This document shows positions 26,141 through 34,590 of a stretch of 64,000 nucleotides of DNA, in pieces. Each line of letters begins with the position of its first letter. Positions within the stretch are counted from its first letter, which is position 1. Source of the stretch: Neorhizobium galegae (GTDB lineage Bacteria > Pseudomonadota > Alphaproteobacteria > Rhizobiales > Rhizobiaceae); contig NZ_CP090095.1 of NCBI RefSeq assembly GCF_021391675.1, positions 4,067,001 through 4,131,000 on the forward strand, given 5' to 3'. The notes beneath the pieces are model-generated. The model saw nothing but the letters and a program-made list of their open reading frames with translations, had not been told where the DNA came from and ran no database searches. A program made the position numbers and the translations under genes.

Positions 26141-26170
26141 CGACACTCTATCCAGCTGAGCTACGGGTGC
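26094..26170 (-). tRNA. tRNA-Arg (anticodon CCG)
   Basis: A complete 77-nt cloverleaf, CCA encoded. The acceptor stem GCACCCG/CGGGTGC, the D arm with AGCTCAGCTGGATAGAG, the anticodon stem TCGCC/GGCGA with loop CTCCGAA (anticodon CCG) and the T arm with GGTTCGAATCC are all present. It reads CGG arginine codons. Its 3' end faces the prophage at lower coordinates. Confidence 0.96.
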
Positions 26171-26432
26171 TAACCTGAAAGGCGATGACTCGCCTTCGTC
26201 CGATGGTGGTTCTTAACTCAGGATGTTGCCCGCATCAATCGCCAATTTGCGATGGGCACAAATGATCCGATGGCGATACTCTGTTTTCCTCGAGGCAAGG
26301 GAGTCTTGTGGCTTCCAGCCCGCGGCGGTCAGGGCGCCGCATTCAAAATAATTTGTCTTACAGCGCCGGCGCATCTGCTCTAAGTGAGGCCATGGCGTCC
26401 CGGCCGGTCGAAATGCATATCAGGAGAGGCGC

Positions 26433-26948
26433 ATGGCGCTGACAGCTTCCACACCCCGTTCCCGCGCCGGTATCGGCTACGCCATCGTCCTGACCCTTGG
26501 CATGGCGGCGACCGTCGGCGGGGCGCTCGCCTTTCAGTATATCGGCGGCTACATCCCCTGCGCGCTCTGCCTGCTGCAGCGCAATCCCTATTATTACGGC
26601 ATCCCGGTCGGTATTCTGGCGATCGTCGTCGCAGCACTCGGCCTGCCCGCCTGGGTCACCCGCGCGCTGCTCGTCCTCATCGGCGTGATGATGCTGGTCG
26701 GCGCCGGCATGGGCGTCTATCACGCGGGCGTCGAATGGGCTTTCTGGGAAGGTCCGGCAAGCTGCGGCGGCGGGGCTGGCGTCACCACCAATGCCGGCAG
26801 CCTGCTGTCGGATCTGAACACGGTGCACGGCCCCTCCTGCACGGAAGCGGCCCTTCGCGTAGCCGGCCTCTCGTTTGCCGGCTGGAACGTGATTGCGAGC
26901 GTCATCTTGGCCGCCATCGCATTCGTTGGCGCAAAAAAGGCCGCCTGA
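26433..26948 (+). CDS. dsbB: Disulfide bond formation protein B
   Basis: An inner-membrane quinone reductase that reoxidises DsbA. The 171-aa protein has four membrane segments. The first periplasmic pair is in GYIPCALCLLQRNPYYYGIP (Cys43, Cys46). The second pair is Cys112 (GPASCGGGAG) and Cys137 (TVHGPSCTEAALR). The ATG at 26433 has AGGAG upstream. It is the first chromosomal gene after the tRNA and appears to be transcribed alone. It ends 44 bases before the convergent HNH gene. An inverted GGCCGCCTGAAGCGGCC hairpin spans the stop and may end transcription. Confidence 0.9.
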   Translation: MALTASTPRSRAGIGYAIVLTLGMAATVGGALAFQYIGGYIPCALCLLQRNPYYYGIPVGILAIVVAALGLPAWVTRALLVLIGVMMLVGAGMGVYHAGVEWAFWEGPASCGGGAGVTTNAGSLLSDLNTVHGPSCTEAALRVAGLSFAGWNVIASVILAAIAFVGAKKAA

Positions 26949-26991
26949 AGCGGCCTTCATCCTGTCGAATACCGGCTCGATCCGCTCCGTC

Positions 26992-27549
26992 TTACGGCTG
27001 CAGTTCCGTATCCCAGTAGAGATAGTCCATCCAGCTTTCGTGCAGATAGTTCGGCGGGAAGAGCCGGCCGTTATTGTGCAGGTCCTGCACCGTCGGCTGA
27101 TAGGGCTTCTGGTGCGGGAACATGGCGGCCTGCTTGGGCAGCTTGCTGCCTTTCCTGAGATTGCAGGGCGAGCAGGCGGCCACGACATTTTCCCAGGTGG
27201 TCTCGCCGCCATGGGCGCGCGGGATGACGTGGTCGAAGGTCAGGTCGTCATGGTCGCCGCAATACTGGCACTCGAACCTGTCGCGCAGGAAGACGTTGAA
27301 CCGGGTAAAGGCCGGGTTGCGGGTCGGCTGGACGTAGGTCTTGAGGCTGACGACGCTCGGCAGCTTCATCGAGAAGCTCGGCGAGCAGACCGAATGGTCA
27401 TATTCCGCGATGATGTTCACACGGTCAAGAAAAACCGCCTTGATCGCGTCCTGCCAGGACCAAAGCGACAAGGGATAATAACTCAGCGGCCGGTAGTCAG
27501 CGTTCAGAACGAGCGCCGGCAGGGCCTGCGGGGAGACTGCAATCGTCAA
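26992..27549 (-). CDS. HNH endonuclease family protein, 185 aa
   Basis: Starts at TTG 27549 with AGGAG 7 bases upstream. The N-terminal 80 residues (VLNADYRPLSYYPLSLWSWQ, AIKAVFLDRVNIIAEYDHSV) are typical of a chromosomal HNH family widespread in alphaproteobacteria. The nuclease core has a zinc ribbon, Cys94-x2-Cys97 (FECQYCGDHDDLTFDHVIPR) with DH at 106-107, and Cys126-x2-Cys129 with the Asn of SPCNLRKGS. The cleavage target and physiological role are not known. It is not obviously linked to the prophage, since it lies on the far side of the tRNA and occurs in conserved rhizobial context. Confidence 0.85.
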   Translation of the reverse strand: MTIAVSPQALPALVLNADYRPLSYYPLSLWSWQDAIKAVFLDRVNIIAEYDHSVCSPSFSMKLPSVVSLKTYVQPTRNPAFTRFNVFLRDRFECQYCGDHDDLTFDHVIPRAHGGETTWENVVAACSPCNLRKGSKLPKQAAMFPHQKPYQPTVQDLHNNGRLFPPNYLHESWMDYLYWDTELQP

Positions 27550-27650
27550 ATGACGCTCCTACCCGATTCGGCATCTGTCCTTTCTATATTAGGTCCGTTG
27601 TTACAGGATTGTGAAGCCCAATAAATGCAGTGGGATACTTGTTCCCGGCT

Positions 27651-28307
27651 TCAGCCGAGAGGTGTGGCGTCGCGGCGCATTTTCGCCGCATAATACGCCC
27701 AGAAAAGCCGGGCCGCGACAGATCGCCACGGCGCCCAGGCCTCAGCCATCACCGCCAGATTTTTGGCCGACGGCCGTGTTTCAAGGCGGAACGCATGGCC
27801 GACCGCCGCCTGCAGCGCCACGTCGCCGGCCGGGAAGATATCGGCATGTCCGCCGCAGAACATCAGATAGACCTCCGCCGTCCAGGGGCCGATGCCGGGC
27901 AGCGCGGTCATCTGCCGGATCGCGTCGCCGGTTTCGAGCGCGCAGACGGATGCGAGATCGAAATGTCCTTCCGAAATTGCTGTGGACAAATGAAGAAGCG
28001 TCGCCGCCTTTGCCCGTGAGAGGCCGAACGTGGCGACGATGGCGGGGTCGAGCGCCCGATACCCGGCGGCGGTGACCGGACCGGCTGCCGTTATCCTCCG
28101 CCAGATCGCCTCGGCGCTCGCCCTCGACACCATCTGCGACACGACGATCGAGGCAAGGCCTGAAAAGCCCGGCTCGTTCAACCTGAGCGGCACCGGGCCG
28201 GAGGCCTCGACGATCGCCGCCAGCCGCGGGTCGAGCGCAATCAGCGCCTCCAGTCCCGCCTGAACGTCCGAATGATCGCGGATGATCGCCACCGCTTGCC
28301 TCCCCAT
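27651..28307 (-). CDS. DNA-3-methyladenine glycosylase II (AlkA-type, HhH-GPD), 218 aa
   Basis: A base-excision repair glycosylase for alkylated purines. The helix-hairpin-helix is LPGIGPWTAEVYLMFCGG, and the catalytic Asp is in DIFPAGDVALQAAVG, about 15 residues later, as in AlkA. The N-terminal half (GLASIVVSQMVSRASAEAIW) is the usual helical scaffold. At 218 residues it is shorter than E. coli AlkA, lacking its N-terminal beta domain, as in many proteobacterial homologues. ATG 28307 is 33 bases from the start of the divergent gluQRS gene, so both promoters must overlap. Confidence 0.85.
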   Translation of the reverse strand: MGRQAVAIIRDHSDVQAGLEALIALDPRLAAIVEASGPVPLRLNEPGFSGLASIVVSQMVSRASAEAIWRRITAAGPVTAAGYRALDPAIVATFGLSRAKAATLLHLSTAISEGHFDLASVCALETGDAIRQMTALPGIGPWTAEVYLMFCGGHADIFPAGDVALQAAVGHAFRLETRPSAKNLAVMAEAWAPWRSVAARLFWAYYAAKMRRDATPLG

Positions 28308-28340
28308 GGCCGTTTCTCAAAAAGCGTGGCAGAAGACATC

Positions 28341-29222
28341 ATGCCCGCCTCGCCTTCTGATAAACCGGTCTATCGTTTCGCGCCAAGCCCGAACGGGCTT
28401 CTGCATCTCGGCCACGCGCTGTCGGCGCTCATCAACCACGACATGGCGAGGGCGAACGACGGCCGTTTCCTGCTTCGCATCGAGGATATCGACCTTGCGC
28501 GCCGCACCCCGGAATTCGAGGCGGGGATCTATCGCGATCTCGCCTGGCTGGGGCTTGGATGGGAGGAACCGGTGCGGCGGCAGTCCGAACATTTCGACGC
28601 CTACCATGCGGCGCTCGACCGATTGACCGGCATGGACCTGGTCTATCCCGCCTTTTTGACCCGCGGCGAGGTGAAGGCCAAAGTCACAGCCTTCGAGACG
28701 GACGGGAAGACCTGGCCGCGCGATCCGGATGGTTCACCGCTTTATCCCGACGGCGATCGGCATCGCAGCGAGGCCGAGCGACGGAGCCTGATCGCCGATG
28801 GTGTCCGGCACGCCTTCCGCCTCGACATGAAAAAGGCGCTTGCCCTCATCGAGACGCCGCTGAACTGGACCGAGACCGGCGACGGAGACCGCGGCGAGAT
28901 CCCGGCCGATCCGTCGGTCTGGGGCGATGTGGTCCTCTCCCGCTCCGATGCGCCGTCCAGCTACCATCTGTCGGTGACTTTGGACGATGCGGCGCAGGGG
29001 ATCACCCATGTGGTGCGCGGGCTCGACCTCTTCGAGGCGACAGCCGTGCACCGGCTGCTGCAGGAACTGCTGGGGCTGCCGCAGCCGGTCTATCACCATC
29101 ACCGGCTGGTGGTCGGTGCGGATGGCAGGAAACTGTCGAAAAGCGAGGGGTCAACCGGGCTCGCGGCGCTTCGCGACCAGGGTCTCTGCCTCAGTGATAT
29201 CCGTCGCCTCCTTGGCCTTTGA
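28341..29222 (+). CDS. gluQRS: Glutamyl-Q tRNA(Asp) synthetase
   Basis: It glutamylates queuosine at position 34 of tRNA-Asp. The 293-aa protein has the class I synthetase motifs: the HIGH-type PNGLLHLGHALSALINH, RFLLRIEDIDLARRTPEFEA, and the KMSKS-type KLSKSEGSTG near residue 263. It lacks the anticodon-binding domain, as expected. The region equivalent to the zinc-binding cysteines of the E. coli enzyme (VYPAFLTRGEVKAKVTAFET) has none. ATG 28341 is used; an upstream start at 28272 would run into the divergent gene. The last 72 bases overlap the convergent BrkB gene. A queuosine-precursor transporter lies elsewhere in the window (56616). Confidence 0.9.
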   Translation: MPASPSDKPVYRFAPSPNGLLHLGHALSALINHDMARANDGRFLLRIEDIDLARRTPEFEAGIYRDLAWLGLGWEEPVRRQSEHFDAYHAALDRLTGMDLVYPAFLTRGEVKAKVTAFETDGKTWPRDPDGSPLYPDGDRHRSEAERRSLIADGVRHAFRLDMKKALALIETPLNWTETGDGDRGEIPADPSVWGDVVLSRSDAPSSYHLSVTLDDAAQGITHVVRGLDLFEATAVHRLLQELLGLPQPVYHHHRLVVGADGRKLSKSEGSTGLAALRDQGLCLSDIRRLLGL

Positions 29223-30131
29223 CAACGCTTCCCCGCGCTGGCGCCGCTCCCGCCGGAACCGGTTGAAGACCGAGTAGATACGATATTTCATCAGGGCGGC
29301 GTTGAGCTCGGCGCCGAGAATGAAGATCACGCTGATCATGTAGAGGAAGACCAGCACGATCATGATCGACGCCAGTCCCGCATAGGTCGCGGCATAGTTG
29401 GCAAAGGTCGAAAGATAGGAGGCGAAACCGAGGCCGAAGGCGGTCCAGATGACGATCGTCAGCGTCACGCCCGGCAGGACGTCGATCATCCGCCGGCGCC
29501 CCGCCGGCAGCCATTTGTGCGAGAACAGCAGCCCGAGCATCAAAAGCAGGGCCGTGCCATAGAGACCCCAGTTGGCGGCTCGCGTCAGGTCGCCGATCAG
29601 CCAGGGAAAGCGCGTTTCGCCAAAACGCAGCGCCACCGGCACGGCAACCAGCACGATGCTGATCACGGCGAAGATGACGACCGCGACGATCACGTAGCCG
29701 AGACTGGCGAGACGGGTCACGTACCAGGGCCGGGTTTCCGTCACCCGGTAGGCGCGGTTGAGGGAAATCCTGAGCGCTTCGACGCCGTTGGAGGCGAAAT
29801 AGGCAGCCGCTAGGACCGAGATCGTCAGCAGCCCGCCGCGCGGGATTTCCAGCACCTGTCGGATTTCCGACGCGATCGGTGCGGCGATATTCGCCGGCCA
29901 GGTGTCGAAGAGCAGATGCACCGCGGTTTCCGAAAAACCGCCGGCGCCCAGAAAGCCGGCGAGCGCCGTGCCGAAGATCAGGAACGGAAACAGCGCCAGC
30001 AGGCCGGAAAGCGCGACATGGCTTGCCATTGCCCAGCCATCGTCATCCGAGAAGTGCCAATAGGCGTCCCAAAGAACCTTGAAGGCGAGGCGATACCACC
30101 GGACGGGGCGGTTTTCTTCGGGCAAGGGCAA
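29151..30131 (-). CDS. YihY/BrkB-family membrane protein, 326 aa
   Basis: An integral membrane protein of the BrkB/YihY group, formerly misnamed ribonuclease BN. Start ATG 30131. The signature region KVLWDAYWHFSDDDGWAMAS is followed by the helices HVALSGLLALFPFLIFGTAL, the glycine-rich AYFASNGVEALRISLNRAYR, YVIVAVVIFAVISIVLVAVP and SIMIVLVFLYMISVIFILGA. The C-terminus is basic (FNRFRRERRQRGEALSKAKE). The transport or barrier role of the family is not settled. Its end overlaps gluQRS by 72 bases and its start is 64 bases from the divergent SDR start. Confidence 0.88.
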   Translation of the reverse strand: MPLPEENRPVRWYRLAFKVLWDAYWHFSDDDGWAMASHVALSGLLALFPFLIFGTALAGFLGAGGFSETAVHLLFDTWPANIAAPIASEIRQVLEIPRGGLLTISVLAAAYFASNGVEALRISLNRAYRVTETRPWYVTRLASLGYVIVAVVIFAVISIVLVAVPVALRFGETRFPWLIGDLTRAANWGLYGTALLLMLGLLFSHKWLPAGRRRMIDVLPGVTLTIVIWTAFGLGFASYLSTFANYAATYAGLASIMIVLVFLYMISVIFILGAELNAALMKYRIYSVFNRFRRERRQRGEALSKAKEATDITEAETLVAKRREPG

Positions 30132-30195
30132 CTCCGTTGTGACGTGCCGGGAAATATGGGAGGAACTCTTTCGATTGTACAGGGAGCCTTACTCA

Positions 30196-31029
30196 ATGGG
30201 CGAAAATAGAACGATCATCGTTACCGGCTGTTCCTCCGGCATCGGCGCCCATTGCGCGCGGGCCCTGAAGGCGGACGGCTGGCGGGTGTTCGCGACGGTG
30301 CGCAGGCAAGCAGATCTCACACCGCTCGAAGCGGACGGCATCGAAACCCTGCTGATGGATTACACCAAGCCCGACACGATCGCAGCCTTGGTGGAAACCG
30401 TGCTGGATCGCACCGGCGGACGGCTCGATGCACTGTTCAACAACGGCGCCTACGGCCAGGCGGGTGCGGTGGAGGACCTGGGGACCGATGTGCTGCGCGA
30501 GCAGTTCGAGACCAATTTCTTCGGTTGGCACGAGCTGACGCGGCGGGTGATCCCCGTCATGCGCGCGAAGGGCCAGGGCCGCATCGTCAACTGTTCGTCG
30601 ATACTGGGGCTCCTGCCCTATCGTTACCGCGGCGCCTACACAGCCTCGAAATATGCGCTCGAAGGCCTGACGATCACCATGCGCATGGAACTCGAAGGCA
30701 GCGGCATCGGGGTAAGCCTCATCGAGCCCGGCCCGATCACCTCGCGCTTCACGGCCAATGCTCTTACCAAGATCCGCGAGCATGTCGACCTCGAAGGTTC
30801 GGTCCATGCGGAGCAGTATCGGCGGCAGCTGAGGCGCCTCGAAGGAGGGGGGCAGGCCAACCGCCATAAACTTGGGCCCGAAGCAGTCTATGACGTCTTG
30901 ACGCATGCCTTGACCGCACCTCGCCCGAAGCCACATTATCTGGTAACGACGCCCGCCAAGCAGGGCGCTTTCCTGAAAAGAATACTCCCGGCCGCGCTCT
31001 TTTATAACCTGATGCGCCGGCTGGATTGA
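30196..31029 (+). CDS. Short-chain dehydrogenase/reductase, 277 aa
   Basis: A classical SDR. ATG 30196 with AGGGAG nine bases upstream is chosen over an earlier in-frame start that would overlap BrkB. The cofactor motif is IIVTGCSSGIGAHCARAL (TGxxxGxG). The NNGAY segment and the active-site Ser and YxxxK are in CSSILGLLPYRYRGAYTASK. The C-terminus (KPHYLVTTPAKQGAFLKRIL, then ALFYNLMRRLD) is typical of a rhizobial subgroup. The substrate is unknown. It begins a row with a HIG1 protein (17 bases later) and a cobalamin adenosyltransferase. Confidence 0.87.
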   Translation: MGENRTIIVTGCSSGIGAHCARALKADGWRVFATVRRQADLTPLEADGIETLLMDYTKPDTIAALVETVLDRTGGRLDALFNNGAYGQAGAVEDLGTDVLREQFETNFFGWHELTRRVIPVMRAKGQGRIVNCSSILGLLPYRYRGAYTASKYALEGLTITMRMELEGSGIGVSLIEPGPITSRFTANALTKIREHVDLEGSVHAEQYRRQLRRLEGGGQANRHKLGPEAVYDVLTHALTAPRPKPHYLVTTPAKQGAFLKRILPAALFYNLMRRLD

Positions 31030-31046
31030 AAGGCAGCAATCCGACA

Positions 31047-31250
31047 ATGTCCACTTTCACAACCGTGCTTGCCCTGATCGTCATGGGCCTCGTCGTACTC
31101 GTCCTGATCCGCGGGCTGTTCAACATGCTGAAGGGCACCGACGCGAACAAATCCAACAAGCTGATGCAATTGCGTATTCTCTTGCAGGCGGTTGCAATCG
31201 TCCTCATCATGCTCACTCTCTGGATTACGGGCGGCGGTCGCCCGACCTGA
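31047..31250 (+). CDS. HIG1-domain twin transmembrane protein, 67 aa
   Basis: A small protein with two membrane helices (VLALIVMGLVVLVLIRGLFN and LRILLQAVAIVLIMLTLWIT) linked by the polar loop MLKGTDANKSNKLMQL, the HIG1 (hypoxia-induced) layout. Eukaryotic and some alphaproteobacterial relatives stabilise respiratory cytochrome oxidase. The ATG at 31047 is preferred to an in-frame start 21 bases earlier. Its operon position before the adenosyltransferase is conserved in rhizobia as far as I recall, but no functional link is shown. Confidence 0.85.
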   Translation: MSTFTTVLALIVMGLVVLVLIRGLFNMLKGTDANKSNKLMQLRILLQAVAIVLIMLTLWITGGGRPT

Positions 31251-31265
31251 TTCTGATGATGGCGG

Positions 31266-31838
31266 ATGGTAAAGCTCAACAAGATCTACACGCGCACCGG
31301 CGATAACGGCACCACGGCGCTGGTCTCGGGTCCGCGCCGCGACAAGCACGACCTGCGCGTCGAAGCCTATGGCACGGTCGACGAGACCAATTCGACGATC
31401 GGGCTGGCGCGCCTGCACACCGCCGGCATAGCCGAGCTCGATGCCATGCTCTTCCGCATCCAGAACGACCTCTTCGATCTCGGCGCCGATCTTGCGACGC
31501 CCGATACCGGCGAAAAGCTGGACTACGAGCCGCTTCGCATCGTCGAAGCCCAGGCGACGAGGCTGGAAACGGAGATCGATGCGCTCAACGCCCATCTCGA
31601 TCCGCTGACATCCTTCGTGCTTCCGGGCGGCTCGAGCGCCGCCGCCCATCTGCATCTCGCCCGCACCGTGTCGCGCCGCGCCGAGCGGCTGATGGTCGAA
31701 TTGTCGCGGAGCGAGACCGTCGGCGCTGCGGCGTTGAAATATATCAACCGGCTTTCCGACTTTCTGTTCGTGGCGGCACGTTTCGCCAATGACGGCGGCA
31801 AAGCTGATATACTCTGGGTCCCGGGCAAGAACCGGTAA
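31266..31838 (+). CDS. Cob(I)yrinic acid a,c-diamide adenosyltransferase (PduO-type)
   Basis: It transfers adenosyl from ATP to cob(I)alamin or its precursor to form the Co-C bond. The 190-aa trimeric-helix protein has the ATP-binding N-terminus KIYTRTGDNGTTALVSG, VEAYGTVDETNSTIGLAR, FVLPGGSSAAAHLHLARTVS and RRAERLMVELSRSE, all PduO-type hallmarks. It complements the cobaltochelatase genes cobS and cobT near 58-61 kb of the same window, both in the aerobic cobalamin pathway, though not in one operon. The start overlaps no neighbour; 15 bases separate it from the HIG1 gene. Confidence 0.9.
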   Translation: MVKLNKIYTRTGDNGTTALVSGPRRDKHDLRVEAYGTVDETNSTIGLARLHTAGIAELDAMLFRIQNDLFDLGADLATPDTGEKLDYEPLRIVEAQATRLETEIDALNAHLDPLTSFVLPGGSSAAAHLHLARTVSRRAERLMVELSRSETVGAAALKYINRLSDFLFVAARFANDGGKADILWVPGKNR

Positions 31839-31863
31839 CCGCAACGGGCGGAGGAGCCACAGC

Positions 31864-32610
31864 ATGTTCATCCCGCTGCACGACGCCGTCGAACTCAAAT
31901 ACATCCGCGTCCAATACGTCACGATCAGCATCATCGCCGTCAACGTGCTGGTCTGGCTGTTTACGAATTTCTCCGCGCCTGAAGTGGCCGAACGCGCCTC
32001 GCTCGGGCTCGGCTTCATTCCTGCGGTCATCTTCAATTATGCGACGCTCGATCCGTCGCTGGTGATCGTGCCGGACGACTTCACCTTCGTCACCTATGCC
32101 TTCCTGCACATGGATTTCTGGCATCTCGCCTCGAACATGCTGTTCCTCTGGGTGTTCGGCGACAATGTCGAGGATGCGCTGGGGCATGTGAAGTTCCTCG
32201 CCTTCTATCTCCTCTGCGCAGCGGCGGGCGCCGCTCTCCATGGTTTCGTGGCATCGAGTTCGGAAGGCCCGCTGATCGGCGCATCCGGGGCGATTTCCGG
32301 CGTCGTGGCCGCCTATTTCCTGCTGCACCCGCGCGTGCGCGTCTGGGTGCTGGTGCTCTTCCGTATCCCGCTGCCGCTGCCCGCCTTCATTCCGCTGGCG
32401 CTCTGGATCGTCCAGCAGTTCGCCATGCTGGCCCTCGATCTCGACGGCATGGTCTCCTGGGGCGCGCATGTGGGCGGCATCATCGCCGGCGCCATCCTCG
32501 TGCTGTTCATGCGCCGCAAGGGAGTGCCTCTGTTCGACCGCAACATCGTGACCCCGAAGGCAGTCGAGCTTAAACCGGACGTTCCGCAGATCGCTGCGGC
32601 AACCGAATAG
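31864..32610 (+). CDS. Rhomboid-family intramembrane serine protease, 248 aa
   Basis: ATG 31864 follows GGAGGAGCC. The catalytic Ser is in LIGASGAISGVVAAYFLLHP (GxSG), and the His is in SWGAHVGGIIAGAILVLF. The conserved HxxxN of TM2 is in MDFWHLASNMLFLWVFGDNV. Six hydrophobic segments are visible, with the N-terminal LKYIRVQYVTISIIAVNVLV as TM1 and a short C-terminal cytosolic tail (NIVTPKAVELKPDVPQIAAA). It cleaves unknown membrane proteins. It follows the adenosyltransferase gene by 25 bases, probably in one transcript. Confidence 0.92.
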   Translation: MFIPLHDAVELKYIRVQYVTISIIAVNVLVWLFTNFSAPEVAERASLGLGFIPAVIFNYATLDPSLVIVPDDFTFVTYAFLHMDFWHLASNMLFLWVFGDNVEDALGHVKFLAFYLLCAAAGAALHGFVASSSEGPLIGASGAISGVVAAYFLLHPRVRVWVLVLFRIPLPLPAFIPLALWIVQQFAMLALDLDGMVSWGAHVGGIIAGAILVLFMRRKGVPLFDRNIVTPKAVELKPDVPQIAAATE

Positions 32611-32704
32611 AACTATGAGAAAACGGCAATGCCTGGAGGCAAATCCGCGTTGTAATCGCGCGAAAAATGCGTATCCATGTCGCCAACTGACAAATGAGGA
32701 AGCA

Positions 32705-32722
32705 GCAAATGTCGCAATTTGC
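32705..32722. repeat. Inverted repeat before etfB
   Basis: GCAAAT and ATTTGC, 6 bases each with a 6-base spacer, lie 28 bases before ATG 32750. It could be a weak operator or an mRNA hairpin near the ribosome binding site (AAGGAAGGA). No known regulator can be named. Confidence 0.3.
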
Positions 32723-32749
32723 GGCTGGAGATAGTCAAGGAAGGACCCC

Positions 32750-33496
32750 ATGAAGATTCTCGTGCCTGTGAAGCGCGTGGTTGATTACAACGTGAAGATC
32801 CGCGTGAAGGCGGATGGAACGGGTGTTGAACTCGCCAACGTGAAGATGTCGATGAACCCGTTCGACGAAATCTCCGTCGAGGAGGCCCTGCGTCTGAAGG
32901 AAGCGGGCAAGGCCGAGGAAGTGGTGGTCGTGTCGATCGGCCCGGCCAAGGCCGAAGAAACCCTGCGCACCGCGCTCGCCATGGGCGCCGACCGGGCGAT
33001 CCTGGTCGAGACCGACGATGCCGTCGAGCCGCTGGCCGTCGCCAAGATTTTGAAGGGCATCGTCGATGCCGAACAGCCCGGCCTGATCATCGTCGGCAAG
33101 CAGGCGATCGATGACGATTCGAACCAGACCGGCCAGATGCTGGCAGCCCTGCTCGGCCGGCCCCAAGCGACCTTCGCCTCGAAAATCGAGCTTTCCGATG
33201 GTTCCGCAAAAGTCACCCGCGAAGTGGATGGCGGCCTGCAGACGATCGAAGTCAAGCTTCCGGCCGTCGTCACCACCGACCTGCGCCTGAACGAGCCGCG
33301 CTACGCCTCGCTGCCGAACATCATGAAGGCCAAGAAGAAGCCGCTCGACAAGAAGACACCTGGCGATTTCGGCGTCGACACCGCGCCGCGTCTGAAGGTC
33401 CTGAAGACGGAAGAACCGGGCGGCCGCAAGGCAGGCATCAAGGTGAAGACGGTCGAGGAACTGGTCGGCGCCTTGAAGACCGCAGGCGTTCTGTAA
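32750..33496 (+). CDS. etfB: Electron transfer flavoprotein beta subunit
   Basis: The 248-aa subunit binds AMP and pairs with EtfA to carry electrons from acyl-CoA dehydrogenases to ETF-ubiquinone oxidoreductase. Typical features are [53 protein letters not shown], the [20 protein letters not shown] segment, and ETF signature-like [18 protein letters not shown]. The ATG at 32750 has AAGGAAGGA upstream. It is followed by etfA after 19 bases and then by a beta-oxidation dehydrogenase, so fatty-acid or polyhydroxybutyrate metabolism is a coherent theme here. Confidence 0.96.
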   Translation: MKILVPVKRVVDYNVKIRVKADGTGVELANVKMSMNPFDEISVEEALRLKEAGKAEEVVVVSIGPAKAEETLRTALAMGADRAILVETDDAVEPLAVAKILKGIVDAEQPGLIIVGKQAIDDDSNQTGQMLAALLGRPQATFASKIELSDGSAKVTREVDGGLQTIEVKLPAVVTTDLRLNEPRYASLPNIMKAKKKPLDKKTPGDFGVDTAPRLKVLKTEEPGGRKAGIKVKTVEELVGALKTAGVL

Positions 33497-33515
33497 GGAA
33501 AGGGAGAACATCATC

Positions 33516-34445
33516 ATGGCCATTCTTCTTCTGGCAGAACACGACAATTCGAGCCTCAACGACCAGACCGCCAAGGCGCTCTCTGCCGCATCGAAAATCG
33601 GCGGCGACGTGCATGTGCTGGTTGCCGGCTCCGGCGCCAAGGCTGCGGCCGATGCCGCCGCCAAGCTTGCCGGCGTCTCGAAGGTGCTGCTCGCCGACGA
33701 TGCGGGTCTCGCCAACAACCTTGCCGAGCCGCTTTCCGCTCTGATTGTTTCACTGGCCGGTTCCTACGACACGATCATCGCCGCTGCTACGGCATCGGCC
33801 AAGAACGTCATGCCGCGCGTCGCGGCGCTGCTCGACGTCATGCAGATCTCGGAAATCATCGAGGTCGTTTCGGCGGATACGTTCAAGCGTCCGATCTACG
33901 CCGGCAACGCCATCCAGACGGTCCAGTCGACCGACGCCAAGAAGGTGATCACCGTGCGCACGGCCTCCTTCCAGGCTGCCGGTGAAGGTGGCTCCGCTTC
34001 GGTGGAAACCGTCTCGGCTGCCGCAAACCCGGGCCTGTCGAGCTTCGTTTCGGATGCGCTCTCGTCGTCCGAACGTCCGGAACTGACCTCGGCCAAGATC
34101 ATCATCTCCGGCGGCCGGGCGCTGGGTTCGGCGGAGAAATTCCAGGAAGTGATCCTGCCGGTTGCCGACAAGCTCGGCGCTGCCGTCGGTGCAAGCCGTG
34201 CCGCGGTCGACGCCGGTTACGCCCCGAACGATTGGCAGGTCGGCCAGACCGGCAAGGTGGTCGCGCCGGCGCTCTATATCGCCGTCGGCATTTCGGGCGC
34301 CATCCAGCATCTCGCCGGCATGAAGGACTCGAAGGTCATCGTCGCAATCAACAAGGACGAGGAAGCCCCGATCTTCCAGGTCGCCGACTACGGCATCGTC
34401 GGCGATCTCTTCGAAATCCTGCCGAAGCTCGAAAAGGCACTTTGA
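33516..34445 (+). CDS. etfA: Electron transfer flavoprotein alpha subunit
   Basis: The 309-aa FAD-binding partner of EtfB. The N-terminal domain ([40 protein letters not shown]) precedes the conserved C-terminal FAD fold: [90 protein letters not shown] precedes ATG 33516. A strong intrinsic terminator follows at 34509. All expected residues are present and the length is normal. Confidence 0.96.
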   Translation: MAILLLAEHDNSSLNDQTAKALSAASKIGGDVHVLVAGSGAKAAADAAAKLAGVSKVLLADDAGLANNLAEPLSALIVSLAGSYDTIIAAATASAKNVMPRVAALLDVMQISEIIEVVSADTFKRPIYAGNAIQTVQSTDAKKVITVRTASFQAAGEGGSASVETVSAAANPGLSSFVSDALSSSERPELTSAKIIISGGRALGSAEKFQEVILPVADKLGAAVGASRAAVDAGYAPNDWQVGQTGKVVAPALYIAVGISGAIQHLAGMKDSKVIVAINKDEEAPIFQVADYGIVGDLFEILPKLEKAL

Positions 34446-34508
34446 GCCTGGTTCATCTCGCAAGCGCGAAAAATGCTGGCAAAACGACAAGTAGCGGAAT
34501 AACAATCT

Positions 34509-34539
34509 GCCGGGCTGCATACATGCAGTCCGGCATTTT
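34509..34539 (+). terminator. Rho-independent terminator after etfBA
   Basis: An 11-bp stem (34509-34519 with 34524-34534; one G-U pair), loop TACA, then ATTTTC. It lies 64 bases beyond the etfA stop and 58 bases before the 3-hydroxybutyryl-CoA dehydrogenase start, so the latter has its own promoter. Confidence 0.75.
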
Positions 34540-34552
34540 CATAAAATCGGCG

Positions 34553-34570
34553 TACGCTAGAGATAGCGTA
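34553..34570. promoter_or_regulatory. 18-bp perfect palindrome before the 3-hydroxybutyryl-CoA dehydrogenase gene
   Basis: TACGCTAGAGATAGCGTA: two 7-base arms with a 4-base spacer, 20 bases before ATG 34591 and immediately upstream of CAGGGAGCG (Shine-Dalgarno). It may be an operator or a leader hairpin that affects ribosome access. The symmetry is seen; the role is inferred. Confidence 0.45.
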
Positions 34571-34590
34571 AACGCCCAGGGAGCGAAACC

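Noticed and set aside
31744..32751. 335-residue minus frame over rhomboid
   Set aside because: The rhomboid gene on the plus strand has catalytic Ser and His, correct helices and a ribosome site.
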